NCBI RefSeq assembly: GCF_009862785.1
Contig: NZ_WWHU01000001.1
Span: 1,116,001 to 1,180,000 of the forward strand
DNA: 64,000 bases
Direction: 5' to 3'
From: Gordonia sp. SID5947
Lineage (GTDB): Bacteria; Actinomycetota; Actinomycetes; Mycobacteriales; Mycobacteriaceae
Shown here: in pieces, positions 1 through 10,496 of the stretch
How the letters are laid out: the number at the start of each line of letters is the position of its first letter
Numbering within the stretch: position 1 is the stretch's first letter
Position numbers and translations under genes: made by a program
The notes under the pieces: generated by a model
Told to the model about the DNA's origin: nothing
Database searches by the model: none
Seen by the model: the letters and a program-made list of their open reading frames with translations, nothing else

Positions 1-1263
1 GCCCGACTGCGGGCCGTTCCCGAATGTGTGGACACCGTCATCGACGGTCTCCGGCACCGGGTGGCACATGGGCCTGCGGCGGCACTACGCCAGGTCGAGC
101 TCGTCGCCGCTCAGGCCCGGGGCGCGGCCGCGGCCATCGAGTCCTCCGCCACCGCGATGGCCGGCGATGCCTCCCTCGCCGATCACCTCCGCAGCTCGCT
201 CGAGGACGCCGACGCGGCCTTCGCCGCCTTGGCGGCGGTCCTGCGGACCGAGGTGGCGCCCACGGCGACGGATGTCGATGCGGTCGGGCGGGAACGCTAC
301 CTCCGGTATCTCCCCGTCCATCTCGGCAGCGACGTCGATCCCGACGAGGCCTACGCGTGGGGTCTTGATCACCTCGCCTCGATCATCGACGAGCAATCCG
401 CGATCGCTCGTGATCTCGTGCCGAGCGGAGACGTGCGCGAGGCCCTGTCGCATCTGGACACCTTGCCGCAGTACGCCATTCGCGATCGTCACGAGTTCGT
501 GAGGTGGATGCAGGACCTGTCGGATCGGGCCGTCGACGGCCTGTCCGGTACCCACTTCGAGATCCCACCCCGGTTGTCCCGACTCGAATGCCGCCTGGCC
601 CCGTCGTCGACGGGGATCATCTACTACACACAGCCGAGCGCAGATCTCGTACGCCCGGGACAGATGTGGTGGTCGGTTCCGCCGGAGCAGACCGTTTTCC
701 ACACCTGGCAGGAGACGACCACCGTCTTCCACGAAGGCGTCCCCGGACATCATCTGCAACTCGGCTCGGCCATCGTCAGCGCCGACCTCAATTCCTGGCG
801 GAAACTGGCGTCGTTCACCTCGGGCCACGGCGAAGGCTGGGCGCTCTACGCGGAGCGCCTCATGGACGAAATCGGTTGGCTCGACGACCCCGGCAATCGG
901 ATGGGCATGCTCGACTCACAACGGTTGCGGGCAGCACGCGTCGTGGTCGACATCGGTGTGCACTGTGGGCAACCCGCCCCCGCGGCTCTCGGCGGCGGAG
1001 TGTGGGATGCCGACAAGGCCTGGCGGTTCCTCACCGATTCGGTCGCGATGGACCATTCGGTCTTGCGGTTCGAACTCGACCGATACCTCGGCTGGCCCGG
1101 ACAGGCACCGTCGTACGCACTCGGACAACGGGTCTGGGAGCAGGCCCGTTCTGCCGCCCTCGGCACCCACCCGCACTGGACCCGCAAGGACTTCCACCGC
1201 GAGGCCCTCGCACTCGGCGGGGTGTCCCTCGACGTCCTCGTCGACGAGGTCACCCGCACCTGA
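1..1263 (+). CDS. DUF885-family protein, 5' end outside the window
   Basis: The reading frame is open from the first base, so the true start lies upstream; 420 residues are visible. The C-terminal half carries the DUF885 signature with the metallopeptidase-like motif HEGVPGHHLQ, followed by GHGEGWALYAERLMDE, as in family members where these His and Glu residues are thought to bind a metal. Some DUF885 proteins are annotated as peptidases, but no substrate is established. A GTG at 28 is in frame but falls inside conserved sequence and is not a likely start. The gene is convergent with hisS, with only 2 bases between the stop codons. The family call is firm; the function is unknown. Confidence 0.85.
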   Translation, partial: ARLRAVPECVDTVIDGLRHRVAHGPAAALRQVELVAAQARGAAAAIESSATAMAGDASLADHLRSSLEDADAAFAALAAVLRTEVAPTATDVDAVGRERYLRYLPVHLGSDVDPDEAYAWGLDHLASIIDEQSAIARDLVPSGDVREALSHLDTLPQYAIRDRHEFVRWMQDLSDRAVDGLSGTHFEIPPRLSRLECRLAPSSTGIIYYTQPSADLVRPGQMWWSVPPEQTVFHTWQETTTVFHEGVPGHHLQLGSAIVSADLNSWRKLASFTSGHGEGWALYAERLMDEIGWLDDPGNRMGMLDSQRLRAARVVVDIGVHCGQPAPAALGGGVWDADKAWRFLTDSVAMDHSVLRFELDRYLGWPGQAPSYALGQRVWEQARSAALGTHPHWTRKDFHREALALGGVSLDVLVDEVTRT

Positions 1264-1265
1264 CC

Positions 1266-2531
1266 TCAGCCGAGTAGGCGCAACACCTCGACGGTGACGT
1301 CGTCGAGCGAGATCTGGTGCTGTTCACCATTGCTCAGATCCTTGATCTCGATCCGACGTTCGGCGAGCTCACGATCGCCGAGTACAAGCGCGAGACGGGC
1401 ACCGGAGCGGTCCGCCGCCTTCATCGCACCCTTCAGACCGCGATCTCCGTAGGCGAGGTCCACACTGATCCCGGCGGCTCTCAATTCTCCGGCGACACCC
1501 ACCAATTCGGCCTTGGCGTCGGCTCCGAGCGGCACCCCGTACACCAGGCAACGAGCGGTGTCGGCATGCGCGACGCCCTCCGCCTCCATTGCCAGCATCG
1601 TGCGGTCGACGCCGAGACCGAATCCGATCCCGGACAGATCCTGCTTGGCTCCGAGCAGTGACATGAGGCCGTCGTACCGGCCTCCGCCACCGATGCCCGA
1701 CTGCGCGCCGAGCCCGTCGTGGACGAACTCGAAGGTGGTCTTGGTGTAGTAGTCGAGACCGCGCACCAGGCGCGGATTCAGTTCGTACTGAACGCCCAAC
1801 CGTTTGAGGTGGGTCAGCACGGCATCGAAATGCGCACGCGCGTCCTCGGACAGGTGGTCGATGAGCAGCGGTGCGTCCGCGGTGGCCGCCTTGATCTCGG
1901 GACGCTTGTCATCGAGCACACGCAGCGGGTTGAGTTCGGCGCGCTTGCGGGTCGCCTCGTCGAGATCGAGTCCGAACAGGAACTGCTGCAAGGCTTCCCG
2001 GTACGGCCCCCGACTCGCGTCGTCACCGAGCGACGTGATCTCGAGGCGGAAGCCGGACAGTCCGAGCCGGCGGTATCCCTCGTCGGCGACGGCGATGACC
2101 TCGGCATCGAGCGCCGGGTCGTCGATCCCGATGGCCTCGATCCCCACCTGCTGCAGCTGCCGGTAACGCCCGGCCTGAGGCTTCTCGTACCGGAAGAACG
2201 GTCCGGCGTAACAGAGCTTGACGGGCAGCTGCCCCCGGTCGAGCCCGTGCTGGATGACCGCCCGGACCACCCCGGCGGTCCCCTCGGGACGCAAGGTCAC
2301 CGACCGGTCGCCGCGATCGGCGAAGGTGTACATCTCCTTGCTGACCACGTCGGTGGATTCACCGACGCCCCGGGCGAAGAGCGCAGTGTCCTCGAAGACG
2401 GGCAACTCGATGTGTCCGTAGCCGGCCCGGCGTGCCGCGTCGGTCAGGGTGTCCCGGACCCGCCGGAAGTCTGCCGAGTTCGGCGGGAAGTAGTCGGGGA
2501 TGCCCCGCGGCGCGGCGAAGTCGGCACTCAC
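1266..2531 (-). CDS. hisS: Histidyl-tRNA synthetase
   Basis: A class II aminoacyl-tRNA synthetase that charges tRNA-His in the cytoplasm. The 421-residue length is normal. The N-terminal [10 protein letters not shown] segment, motif 2 ([11 protein letters not shown], near residue 81) and the histidine-binding [13 protein letters not shown] motif (near residue 260) are all present, followed by a C-terminal anticodon-binding domain. The GTG start overlaps the stop of the upstream metallo-hydrolase gene by 4 bases (GTGA), which points to translational coupling. The same pair occurs in M. tuberculosis (Rv2580c/Rv2581c). Confidence 0.97.
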   Translation of the reverse strand: MSADFAAPRGIPDYFPPNSADFRRVRDTLTDAARRAGYGHIELPVFEDTALFARGVGESTDVVSKEMYTFADRGDRSVTLRPEGTAGVVRAVIQHGLDRGQLPVKLCYAGPFFRYEKPQAGRYRQLQQVGIEAIGIDDPALDAEVIAVADEGYRRLGLSGFRLEITSLGDDASRGPYREALQQFLFGLDLDEATRKRAELNPLRVLDDKRPEIKAATADAPLLIDHLSEDARAHFDAVLTHLKRLGVQYELNPRLVRGLDYYTKTTFEFVHDGLGAQSGIGGGGRYDGLMSLLGAKQDLSGIGFGLGVDRTMLAMEAEGVAHADTARCLVYGVPLGADAKAELVGVAGELRAAGISVDLAYGDRGLKGAMKAADRSGARLALVLGDRELAERRIEIKDLSNGEQHQISLDDVTVEVLRLLG

Positions 2532-3271
2532 AGTCCGTATCGTCCCTTCTTGGGTGTGTCCGCTGCTGCGGTGGTCATGTCGGCGAGAAAGGGATTGCTC
2601 GCCCGTTCGGCGCCGATCGACGTCTGCGGCCCGTGTCCGGGCAGTACCTGGGTGTGGTCGGGCAACGGGAGGAGTCTGGTCGCGATCGAGTCGAGCAACT
2701 GCTGGTGATCACCACCGGGCAGGTCGGTCCGTCCGATGGACCCGGCAAACAGTACGTCACCGGAGAAACACACCGGCACCGTCTCCGACAACACCCCGTC
2801 CTGCTGCTCGGCATCAGCGTCCAGCGGGACCTCGATGCCGAGCAACACCGATCCCTGCGTGTGCCCGGGTGCGAGGTCGACCGAGATCCGGATGCCCGCG
2901 AGATCGACGTCCTCGCCGTCGACGAAGTCGACGACCTTCTCGGGTTCACGGAATTCGAGGGCGCCGATCACCGACTCCAGGGCACGACCCAGGCCACGAC
3001 CCGGGTCGGCCAGCATCGGCCGGTCGGCGGGATGGATGTAGGCCGGGATGGAGTACTCGTCGCACAGTTCGGCCGCGTTCCAGGTGTGGTCGAGGTGGCC
3101 GTGGGTGAGCAGCACCGCAACGGGCGTCAGATCGTGCTCGGCCAACAGTTCACGGACGCGAGCGGCGGCGTCCTGTCCCGGGTCGACGATCACGGCCTCC
3201 GCCCCTGCCTCGGTGGCGAGCAGGTAGCAGTTGGTCTGGAACATCCCCGCTGCGAATCCGGTGATCAGCAT
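2528..3271 (-). CDS. Glyoxalase II-like metallo-beta-lactamase-fold hydrolase
   Basis: 247 residues of metallo-beta-lactamase fold. The metal-binding THGHLDH motif lies near residue 56, with further ligands in PGHTQGS and in LPGHGPQT near the C terminus. This layout fits hydroxyacylglutathione-hydrolase-type or other thioesterase MBL proteins. Actinomycetes use mycothiol rather than glutathione, so the true substrate is uncertain. The start is ATG and the stop overlaps hisS, so the two form one transcription unit. It corresponds by position to Rv2581c. Confidence 0.88.
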   Translation of the reverse strand: MLITGFAAGMFQTNCYLLATEAGAEAVIVDPGQDAAARVRELLAEHDLTPVAVLLTHGHLDHTWNAAELCDEYSIPAYIHPADRPMLADPGRGLGRALESVIGALEFREPEKVVDFVDGEDVDLAGIRISVDLAPGHTQGSVLLGIEVPLDADAEQQDGVLSETVPVCFSGDVLFAGSIGRTDLPGGDHQQLLDSIATRLLPLPDHTQVLPGHGPQTSIGAERASNPFLADMTTAAADTPKKGRYGL

Positions 3272-3472
3272 CTCCCCATTGTGGCAAACCGTCCGCGACA
3301 GGTCCGCGGCCCGCCCGCACGGACGCGCGCCCCGGCCATGGAGTTCTCAGGTTCGGCTGGCACACTGGCCTGTCGACGTAGCATCAGCGACGACCGCATG
3401 CCTCGACACCACGTCCGGCGTGCCACCTCCCGGGGGGAGTCACGGCACACGAGTTCAGGAGGGTCTAACCGC

Positions 3473-4408
3473 GTGTCCACCAATGAGGAACGCCGCGAAG
3501 CCGCCAAGCGCAAGCTCGAAGAACGCCTCGAACGGGAACGGCAGCAAGCACGCCGGCGCAAGATCATCATCGCCTCGGTCTCGACCGTCGTGGTCGTGGC
3601 GATCGTCGCAACTGCGACAACCCTCATCGTGAAGAAGGTCCTCGACGATCGCGAGGCCGCCCGCTGGACGGCATGTTCGTACGAAGACCAGCCGAGTCGC
3701 TTCGAGCAGCTTCCCAAGGAGGTCCCGGCCGAGGTCCCCGCCGACCAGCGCGCACAGGCTCAGGCCTACCTCGACGAGATGAAGGCTGGCCAGGCCAAAC
3801 AACGGACCTCTCCCAAGCCGGACTCCAAGCAGCTGAAGGAAGGCACCGCGAACATGGTGCTCGACACCAATCAGGGCGCCATCCCGATCGCGCTGCAGCG
3901 CACCGGGGCACCGTGCAACACCGGTGCGGTCATCTCGTTGGCCGAGAAGAAGTTCTACGACGCCACGCCGTGCCATCGACTCACCAACAGCGAGACGCTG
4001 AAGGTTCTGCAGTGCGGTGACCCGACCGGGACCGGCGCGGGCGGCCCGGGATGGTCGAGCCCCGACGAACTGCCCACGGACCTCAAGCCCGCGGGCCAGC
4101 CGGACCCGACTTCCGGAGAGGCGCCGGTGATCTACCCGCGCGGCACCGTGGCGATCGCCAACAGCAACAACCCGCAGACGGGTCAATCGAACACCGGCTC
4201 GAGCCAGTTCTTCCTGGTCATGCAGGACAGCCAGCTGGCGGCGAACTACTCGGTCGTCGGCAAGGTCGACCCGAAGGGCCTGACCGTGCTGGACAAGATC
4301 GCGAAGAACGGTCTGATCCCCGGCCCCAACGGGAGCGCGCAGGACGGCAAGCCCAAGCAACCGGTGAACATCACCACCGCAACCGTCGACGGCGGCTCCG
4401 CCGCCTGA
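3473..4408 (+). CDS. ppiB: Membrane-anchored cyclophilin-type peptidyl-prolyl cis-trans isomerase
   Basis: Predicted 311 residues: a charged, coiled N-terminal segment (residues 1-30, rich in Arg, Glu and Lys), one transmembrane helix (about 30-53), then an extracytoplasmic cyclophilin domain. The domain contains TPCHRLTN, an IANSNNPQTGQSNTGSSQFF-type core and NYSVVGKV. It should catalyse prolyl isomerisation of secreted proteins outside the membrane. I chose the GTG at 3473 because AGGAGGG sits about 10 bases upstream and the membrane anchor follows directly; the frame stays open far upstream but has no coding character there. It matches Rv2582 in position. Confidence 0.93.
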   Translation: MSTNEERREAAKRKLEERLERERQQARRRKIIIASVSTVVVVAIVATATTLIVKKVLDDREAARWTACSYEDQPSRFEQLPKEVPAEVPADQRAQAQAYLDEMKAGQAKQRTSPKPDSKQLKEGTANMVLDTNQGAIPIALQRTGAPCNTGAVISLAEKKFYDATPCHRLTNSETLKVLQCGDPTGTGAGGPGWSSPDELPTDLKPAGQPDPTSGEAPVIYPRGTVAIANSNNPQTGQSNTGSSQFFLVMQDSQLAANYSVVGKVDPKGLTVLDKIAKNGLIPGPNGSAQDGKPKQPVNITTATVDGGSAA

Positions 4409-4432
4409 CCCGGGCGCGAGGGGGTCAGGCGG
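4401..4432. terminator. Bidirectional terminator-like hairpin between ppiB and relA
   Basis: A perfect 11-bp inverted repeat, CCGCCTGACCC (4401-4411) and GGGTCAGGCGG (4422-4432), with a 10-base loop. It spans both stop codons of the convergent ppiB and relA genes. There is no strong T-run on either side, as is usual for actinomycete hairpin terminators, so the role is inferred from symmetry and position. Confidence 0.65.
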
Positions 4433-6805
4433 CCGAGGTCACCCGGTACACGTCGTAGACCCCCTCGACGTTCCGGACCACGTTCAGCACGTGACCGAGA
4501 TGCTTCGGGTCACCCATCTCGAAGGTGAACTTGCTGACGGCCACCCGGTCACGGCTGGTGGTCACCGATGCGGAGAGGATGTTCACCCGCTCGTCGGCGA
4601 GCACCTTGGTGACATCCGACAGCAACCGGTGACGGTCGAGCGCCTCCACCTGGATGGCGACGAGGAAGACCGACGACGGCGAGGGCGCCCACGAGACCTC
4701 GATGATGCGCTCGGACTGTTCCTGCAGCGACGCGGCGTTGGTGCAGTCGGTGCGATGAACACTGATGCCGCCACCGCGGGTCACGAAACCCATGATCTCG
4801 TCGCCCGGTACGGGCGTACAGCACTTGGCGAGCTTCGCCATCACATTGTCGAGACCCTCCACCACGACGCCCGCGTCGCCGCCCTGGCGTGTGCGGGTCG
4901 GCAGGGTCGACGGCGTCGACCGTTCGGCGATCTCGTCGACCGCGTCGTCGATGCCCCGAGCGATGCGACGAGGCGATTCACCACATGACGGGCCGAGACA
5001 TGGTGCTCCCCGACCGCGGTGTACAGGGCGGTGAGATCGGTGTACCGCAACTCTTTCGCGACCGACGCCATGGATTCGGCACTCATCAAGCGCTGCAACG
5101 GTAGTCCGCCGCGACGCACCTCCTTGGCGATGGCCTCCTTGCCTGTTTCGAGCGCTTCTTCGCGACGCTCTTTGGCAAACCACTGACGGATCTTCGCCTT
5201 GGCCCGCGGTGACACGACGAAGTTCTGCCAGTCCTTCGACGGCCCGGCGTTGGACGCCTTGGAGGTGAAGACCTCGACGACCTCGCCGTTCTCCAACTTG
5301 CGTTCGAGCGCCACCAGCCGACCGTTCACCCGGGCCCCGATACAGCGGTGCCCCACCTCGGTGTGAACCGCGTAGGCGAAGTCGACCGGAGTGGATCCGG
5401 CGGGCAGCGTGATCACGTCGCCCTTCGGCGTGAACACGAAGATCTCCTGGACTGCCAGGTCGTAACGCAGCGACTCCAGGAACTCGCCCGGGTCGGCCGC
5501 CTCCCGCTGCCAGTCCAGTAGTTGGCGCATCCAGGCCATGTCGTCGATCTCGGCAGCGTCGGACGATTTGCGCGGATTCTTGCCCCTGCGCTCCTTGTAG
5601 CGCCAGTGCGCGGCGATGCCGAACTCCGCGGTGCGGTGCATCTCGTGCGTACGGATCTGGACCTCGAGGGGTTTGCCCTCCGGGCCGATCACCGTGGTGT
5701 GCAGGGACTGATAGACACCGAACCGGGGCTGGGCGATGTAGTCCTTGAACCGCCCCGCCATCGGTTGCCACAGCGAATGCACCACGCCGACAGCGGCATA
5801 GCAGTCGCGGACCTCGTCGCACAGGATGCGGATGCCGACCAGATCGTGGATGTCGTCGAAGTCGCGCCCCTTGACGATCATCTTCTGATAGATCGACCAG
5901 TAGTGCTTCGGCCGTCCCTCGACGGTCGCCGAGATCCGCGAACCACCGAGCGCGTTGTTCACGTCGGCGCGCACGCGGGCGAGGTAGGTGTCCCGCGACG
6001 GAGCGCGGTCGGCGACCAACCGGACGATCTCCTCGTAACGCTTCGGGTGCAGAATCGCGAACGAGAGATCCTCGAGCTCCCACTTGACCGTCGCCATACC
6101 GAGGCGGTGTGCCAGCGGCGCAATCACTTCCAGGGTCTCGCGAGCCTTGCGCGCCTGCTTCTCGGGCGGCAGGAAGCGCATCGTCCGCATGTTGTGGAGC
6201 CGGTCGGCCACCTTGATCACCAGCACCCGCGGGTCCCTGGCCATCGCGATGATCATCTTGCGGATCGTCTCGGCCTCGGCAGCACTGCCGAGGGCCACCT
6301 TGTCGAGCTTCGTCACGCCGTCGACGAGATGAGCGACCTCGGCGCCGAAGTCCTTCTCCAGTTGTTCGAGGCTGTATCCCGTGTCCTCGACGGTGTCGTG
6401 CAGCAGGGCCGCCACCAGCGTGGTGGTGTCCATGCCGAGGTCGGCGAGAATTGTCGCCACGGCAAGCGGGTGGGTGATGTACGGGTCGCCGGACTTGCGC
6501 TTCTGCCCCTCATGCCGTTCGTCGGCGACGTCGTAGGCGTGTTGCAGCAACGCCACGTCGGCCTTCGGGTAGATCTCCCGGTGGAGTGTGACCAGCGGTT
6601 CGAGCACCGGACGGACCAGGCTTCGGGTGGCGGTCATCCGGCGAGCGAGCCGGGCGCGAACGCGTCGGGACGCCGACGACGACGGCGAACCCATCGCATC
6701 AGCCCCGGGGAGCGGCTGGTCGGATGCGCTCTTCACACCAGGCGTGACCGATCCCGCCATCTCAGCTGCGTGGCGCCGGGCATCGGTGTCGACCTCGTCG
6801 GGCAT
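4425..6805 (-). CDS. relA: Bifunctional (p)ppGpp synthetase/hydrolase Rel, broken by an apparent 1-base frameshift
   Basis: Stringent-response enzyme that makes and degrades (p)ppGpp. In order: HD hydrolase domain ([10 protein letters not shown] near residue 136), synthetase domain ([19 protein letters not shown]), TGS domain ([13 protein letters not shown]), zinc-finger/linker region ([10 protein letters not shown]) and C-terminal ACT domain. The ATG at 6805 has GGAGGT 6 bases upstream. The frame breaks at the CCCC run 4954-4957 (GGGG on the coding strand). Adding one G joins ...VASLGG to [14 protein letters not shown]... and restores a protein of about 793 residues, the size of M. tuberculosis Rel (790). 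As read, the product would lose its zinc-finger and ACT regulatory domains and gain about 40 unrelated residues. A sequencing error is the likeliest cause. Confidence 0.92.
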
Positions 6806-6934
6806 CGTGACCTCCTCTCCTCGTCCGGGTGGCCCTCCATCGTGGCACCGGCCACCCATCGCCGGTTTCCCGGTCACTCTGGACAACACCGGATGAGGGT
6901 GAGTCTAGTCCGCCGTATGCGGACCGCGGTTCGC

Positions 6935-7534
6935 TCAGCCGTTGACGACGGTATGGACCGGCAGATCCGCACCGAGGCCTTCTGCGATGGTCGCGCGCCC
7001 ACCCAGCCCGTCGAGTTCCATGATCACCGCGACACCCACCACGTCGGCGCCGGCCCGATGCAACAGCTGTGCTGCCGCCACAACGGTCCCGCCGGTCGCG
7101 AGCACGTCGTCGACCAGCAACACACGCATCCCGCTGATGTCGATGCCACTCGCCGGGATCTCCAGGACCGCCGTCCCGTACTCGAGCGTGTAGCTGGTGC
7201 TGTGCACCGGCGGCGGAAGCTTCCCGCCCTTGCGGACGGCGAGCACCCCCACCGCGAGTTCCCGGGCGACCGCACCGCCGAGCAGAAAGCCCCGCGCGTC
7301 GATACCGGCCACCAGATCGATGCCGCGGCACCCGTGGGTGAGCGCGGTGACCACCGACGAGAGTCCGACCGGATCGGCCAGGACCGGTGTCAGATCCTTG
7401 AAGTCGATGCCGGGCGCCGGGAAGTCGGCCACCATCCGCGCGTGGTCGTCGATCGCCCGCCGGGCCTCGTCGAGCGCCCGCGTGGTGATGTCGTCGTCGG
7501 GTGCGGACCCGGCCTTGCGCACATCGTCAGTCAC
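6935..7534 (-). CDS. apt: Adenine phosphoribosyltransferase
   Basis: Purine salvage enzyme that converts adenine and PRPP to AMP. The 199-residue protein has the PRPP-binding motif VLLVDDVLATGGT (residues 138-150) and the family segments FPAPGIDFKDLTP and GIDARGFLLGG. The GTG start overlaps the end of the lipoprotein gene by 8 bases, so the two are probably co-transcribed. The order lipoprotein-apt-relA matches Rv2585c-Rv2584c-Rv2583c. Confidence 0.95.
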   Translation of the reverse strand: MTDDVRKAGSAPDDDITTRALDEARRAIDDHARMVADFPAPGIDFKDLTPVLADPVGLSSVVTALTHGCRGIDLVAGIDARGFLLGGAVARELAVGVLAVRKGGKLPPPVHSTSYTLEYGTAVLEIPASGIDISGMRVLLVDDVLATGGTVVAAAQLLHRAGADVVGVAVIMELDGLGGRATIAEGLGADLPVHTVVNG

Positions 7535-9241
7535 GTACTGTCCACCGATCCATGTTCCATCCGGTTCCGTTGCGGCCCAACCCGGCCATCACATTATCGA
7601 CGCGGCCACCCCACCGCTGCACGCGCGGGGCCGCGAACAGCGGGATCGACGGGACCGCGGCCCAGGCGGCGTTCTCGATGGTGCGGACGAGTTCGAGCCG
7701 GTCGGCAGCCAGGTCCGAGGCGACCAGCCGGTCGATCGCGGCACTCACATCCGCGTCACGGAAGCCGCTGAGGTTCAACGGATCCCCGCCGCGCAGCTGG
7801 TACGCGTCCCGAGATGGATTGGCTGCGCCGGCCGCCGCGGACGAAGCACCGTTGGCGACCAACAGTGCATCGACATCCTTGCCCAGCGCGGACGGGGTGA
7901 GGTCGGGCGCCCCGGCGTCGACCACGTCGATCCCAGCCCGGCGACAGGACTCGGCGATCGTCGCGACCATCTGTTGCCGCCGCGCATTCGGTGCGAGGTA
8001 CCCCAGCCGCACCCGCAGCGGCCGGGGGATCCGACGGCATCGGCCAGTGCACGTGAACGGCCCATGTCCGGTCTGGCATAGGCACGGCCGAAGTCACCGT
8101 TGAGCTGGCCGGCGAGGTTGTCGGCGGGGGCCAGGACGCGCAGGTTCCACAACTGCGCCCCCTGACCGAACTGACGCGCCAACGCATCTCGAGGCACGCA
8201 GGAGGCAAACGCCTGCCGGGCCCGGACATCGCCGAAAACCCCACGTGAGGAGAGCACGAGCTCCTCGACGGCGAGTGCGCGATCCGGTTGAGGCAGCGGC
8301 TGGATGGTCTCATCGGTCGATCCCGACGGGGCGACCTCGTCGGTTGTCATCCCGCCCGTCAGATCGGCGACATCGAAGGAGCCGTCCGGGATTCGGCTCT
8401 CCGCGTCGGTTCCGCGGCCCCAGATCACGATCCGCGGAGTTTTCGGCGCGTCACCCCACCACTTGTCGTTGGCCACCAGCACGAGTCCGCCGGATGTCGA
8501 ATACCGGTCGATCCGATACGGTCCCGACGACGGAAACCGCGCGGGGTCGACAGGTCCCGGGGCGAGCGCGAATCCGGAGTTCCAGGCGCGTGCGAGCTTC
8601 CCCACCACGACCTGATTCCGCGTACGGATCGGTTCGACGACATCGGCGACACCGGCCTCGCGTGCCACCACGTGTGCGGGCAGCATCGTCCCGGCGCCGA
8701 ACAGCGACAGCCAGTCTCGATAGTCATGGCCGGGAGCGAACGTCACGGTCGCGGTCGTCTGGCCCGGCGAGCAGTCCACGAGCTCGATGTCGCGGTAGCC
8801 CGCTGTGGTCGCCGGGCGGAAGCCGGGGAATCGGCCACTCATCGCCGCCCAGGCCAGCACCAGATCGTCGCAGTCCACCGACGGACCGTCCGAGAACCTC
8901 GCCTCCCGGTTGAAGTCATAGCGAAGGGTCAGCGACGACCCGGGAACCGGTGTGACGGTTCCGATGTCGCGGTCGGGGGTGACCTGGCCGTGCGCGCCCA
9001 GATAACTGAAGCCGGGCAACATACGGGTGGTTGCCATCAGCGCACCGCCGGCGTTGCCGTCGACGGTGTTGGCGTTGTAGCTGTCTATGCGCGCATCCAC
9101 CGCGTAGTCGATCGTCGGAGGACCGTCCTCACCGCACCCGGCGAGTAGTCCGGCGAGAACCACCACCACGCCGACAAGGGCGATCGTCGTCATGGGCAGG
9201 CCGGTTCGTCGCCGGGCGTCCGACCCGGTCCGCACACTCAC
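7527..9241 (-). CDS. Solute-binding lipoprotein of the ABC family 5 type (SBP_bac_5), broken by an apparent 1-base frameshift
   Basis: A probable secreted lipoprotein of about 571 residues once corrected. An Arg-rich N-region, hydrophobic core and lipobox LLAGC lead into a family-5 (oligopeptide/dipeptide type) periplasmic binding domain. No permease or ATPase genes lie nearby, so a transport role is unproven. The frame breaks at the GGGGG run 8024-8028 (CCCCC on the coding strand): the first frame ends its sensible sequence at RALADAVGSP and the next frame carries on with RPLRVRLGYLAPNARR to the stop at 7527. Adding one C joins them. The GTG at 9241 is my start because it gives a complete signal peptide; ATG at 9193 is an alternative with a shorter N-region. 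Counterpart by position: Rv2585c. Confidence 0.85.
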
Positions 9242-9251
9242 GACCCGTAGA

Positions 9252-10496
9252 CTAGCGCGACCGCCGGCGTTTTCCGGTCGGGCTCGACGGTGCGTCATCA
9301 TCGTCGGACCGCTTCGCCGACCGGCTTGCTGCCGACCGACCCCTAGTCGGCCGCTCGTCGGAGAGATCTTGCCCGGCGGCGACGCGTGCACGCCGGTCGA
9401 GGACCCGCTTGGTGTGGCGAGCGATCTCCGGGCGACGCTCCTTGAGCGTGACGAGCAGCGGCGCGGCCAGGAAGATCGAGGAATACGCACCGACGACCAC
9501 GCCGACGAGCTGGATGAGCGCCAGGTCTTTCAGCGTGCCCACGCCCAGCAGCCACACCGCGATCACCATCAACGCGATGATCGGCAACACCGAGATGATC
9601 GTGGTGTTGATCGACCGCATGAGCGTCTGATTGATGGCCAGGTTCGTCTGCTCGGCGTAGGTCCGGCGCGTCGTCTGCAACACGGATCGGGTGTTCTCCG
9701 AGACCTTGTCGAACACGACGACGGTGTCGTACACCGAGAAACCCAGGATGGTGAGGAGGCCGATCACGGTCGCCGGGGTGACCTCCCAGCCCACCAACGA
9801 ATAGACACCGGCCGTCACGACGATGTCGAAGAACAGGGATGCCAGTGCGGCGAGCGACATCTCCCGGTCGAAGCGAACGGCGATGTAGACGAACACGATC
9901 ACCAGGAAGACCGCCAAGGCGATCAACATCTTCTCGGTGATCTCCCCGCCCCATGTGGAACTGACATCCGACGAGCTGACCTCGGCCGCGGTCAACTCGG
10001 GAGCAAATCTGTCGGCAAGCGCCCTCGTCACCTGCTCGGTCTGCTGGATGGTGAGTGTCTCGGTGCGCACCTGGACGGTCTCGGAACTTCCCGACCCCGC
10101 AGTCTGAACCGACTCGGGTTCGCTGCCGAGCGTCTTGGTGAAGACCTCCTCGACGGCGTCACTGGTGACGCCGGCCGAGACCGGGATGGAGACCTGCGTG
10201 CCGCCCTCGAAGTCGATGCCGAGGGTGAATCCACGGATGGCGATCGACGCGATACAGATCGCCAGGATCACGGCGGTGACGATGTACCACGTCCGACGGC
10301 GGCCGGCGATCTCGAACGCGCCGGTTCCCGTGTAGAGACGGGACAGAAACGACCGGTCGGACTCCGCGACGAAGTTCGCCTCCGACGTGCGGGCCGTCCC
10401 GTTCGTCACCCCCGCTTCGTCAACCATGCTGTCGGTCTGTCCCGCACCGCGGGAGCCGTCTGTGCGACCGGAATCGGGGCGTTGCGTACTGCTCAT
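9252..10496 (-). CDS. secF: Protein translocase subunit SecF
   Basis: Inner-membrane partner of SecD that helps complete protein export using the proton motive force. 414 residues: an N-terminal membrane helix followed by the conserved GIDFEGGTQ motif, a periplasmic loop, then five C-terminal helices with the family segments [17 protein letters not shown] and [15 protein letters not shown] hydrophilic, basic C-tail follows (KRRRSR). The ATG overlaps the secD stop by 4 bases. The lipoprotein gene starts 10 bases downstream. Confidence 0.97.
   Translation of the reverse strand: MSSTQRPDSGRTDGSRGAGQTDSMVDEAGVTNGTARTSEANFVAESDRSFLSRLYTGTGAFEIAGRRRTWYIVTAVILAICIASIAIRGFTLGIDFEGGTQVSIPVSAGVTSDAVEEVFTKTLGSEPESVQTAGSGSSETVQVRTETLTIQQTEQVTRALADRFAPELTAAEVSSSDVSSTWGGEITEKMLIALAVFLVIVFVYIAVRFDREMSLAALASLFFDIVVTAGVYSLVGWEVTPATVIGLLTILGFSVYDTVVVFDKVSENTRSVLQTTRRTYAEQTNLAINQTLMRSINTTIISVLPIIALMVIAVWLLGVGTLKDLALIQLVGVVVGAYSSIFLAAPLLVTLKERRPEIARHTKRVLDRRARVAAGQDLSDERPTRGRSAASRSAKRSDDDDAPSSPTGKRRRSR

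Noticed and set aside
2432-3472. Long in-frame extension upstream of the cyclophilin start
   Set aside because: It runs antisense through the MBL hydrolase gene with no coding character; the GTG at 3473 has a strong ribosome-binding site and is followed at once by the expected membrane anchor.
4425-5000. Programmed ribosomal frameshift in relA
   Set aside because: The site is a plain 4-base run with no slippery heptamer or obvious stimulatory structure, and four unrelated genes show the same defect, which points to sequence error.
5522-7771. 749-residue open frame antisense to relA and apt
   Set aside because: Its sequence is His/Arg/Asp-rich shadow sequence typical of GC-rich DNA, and it opposes well-recognised genes.
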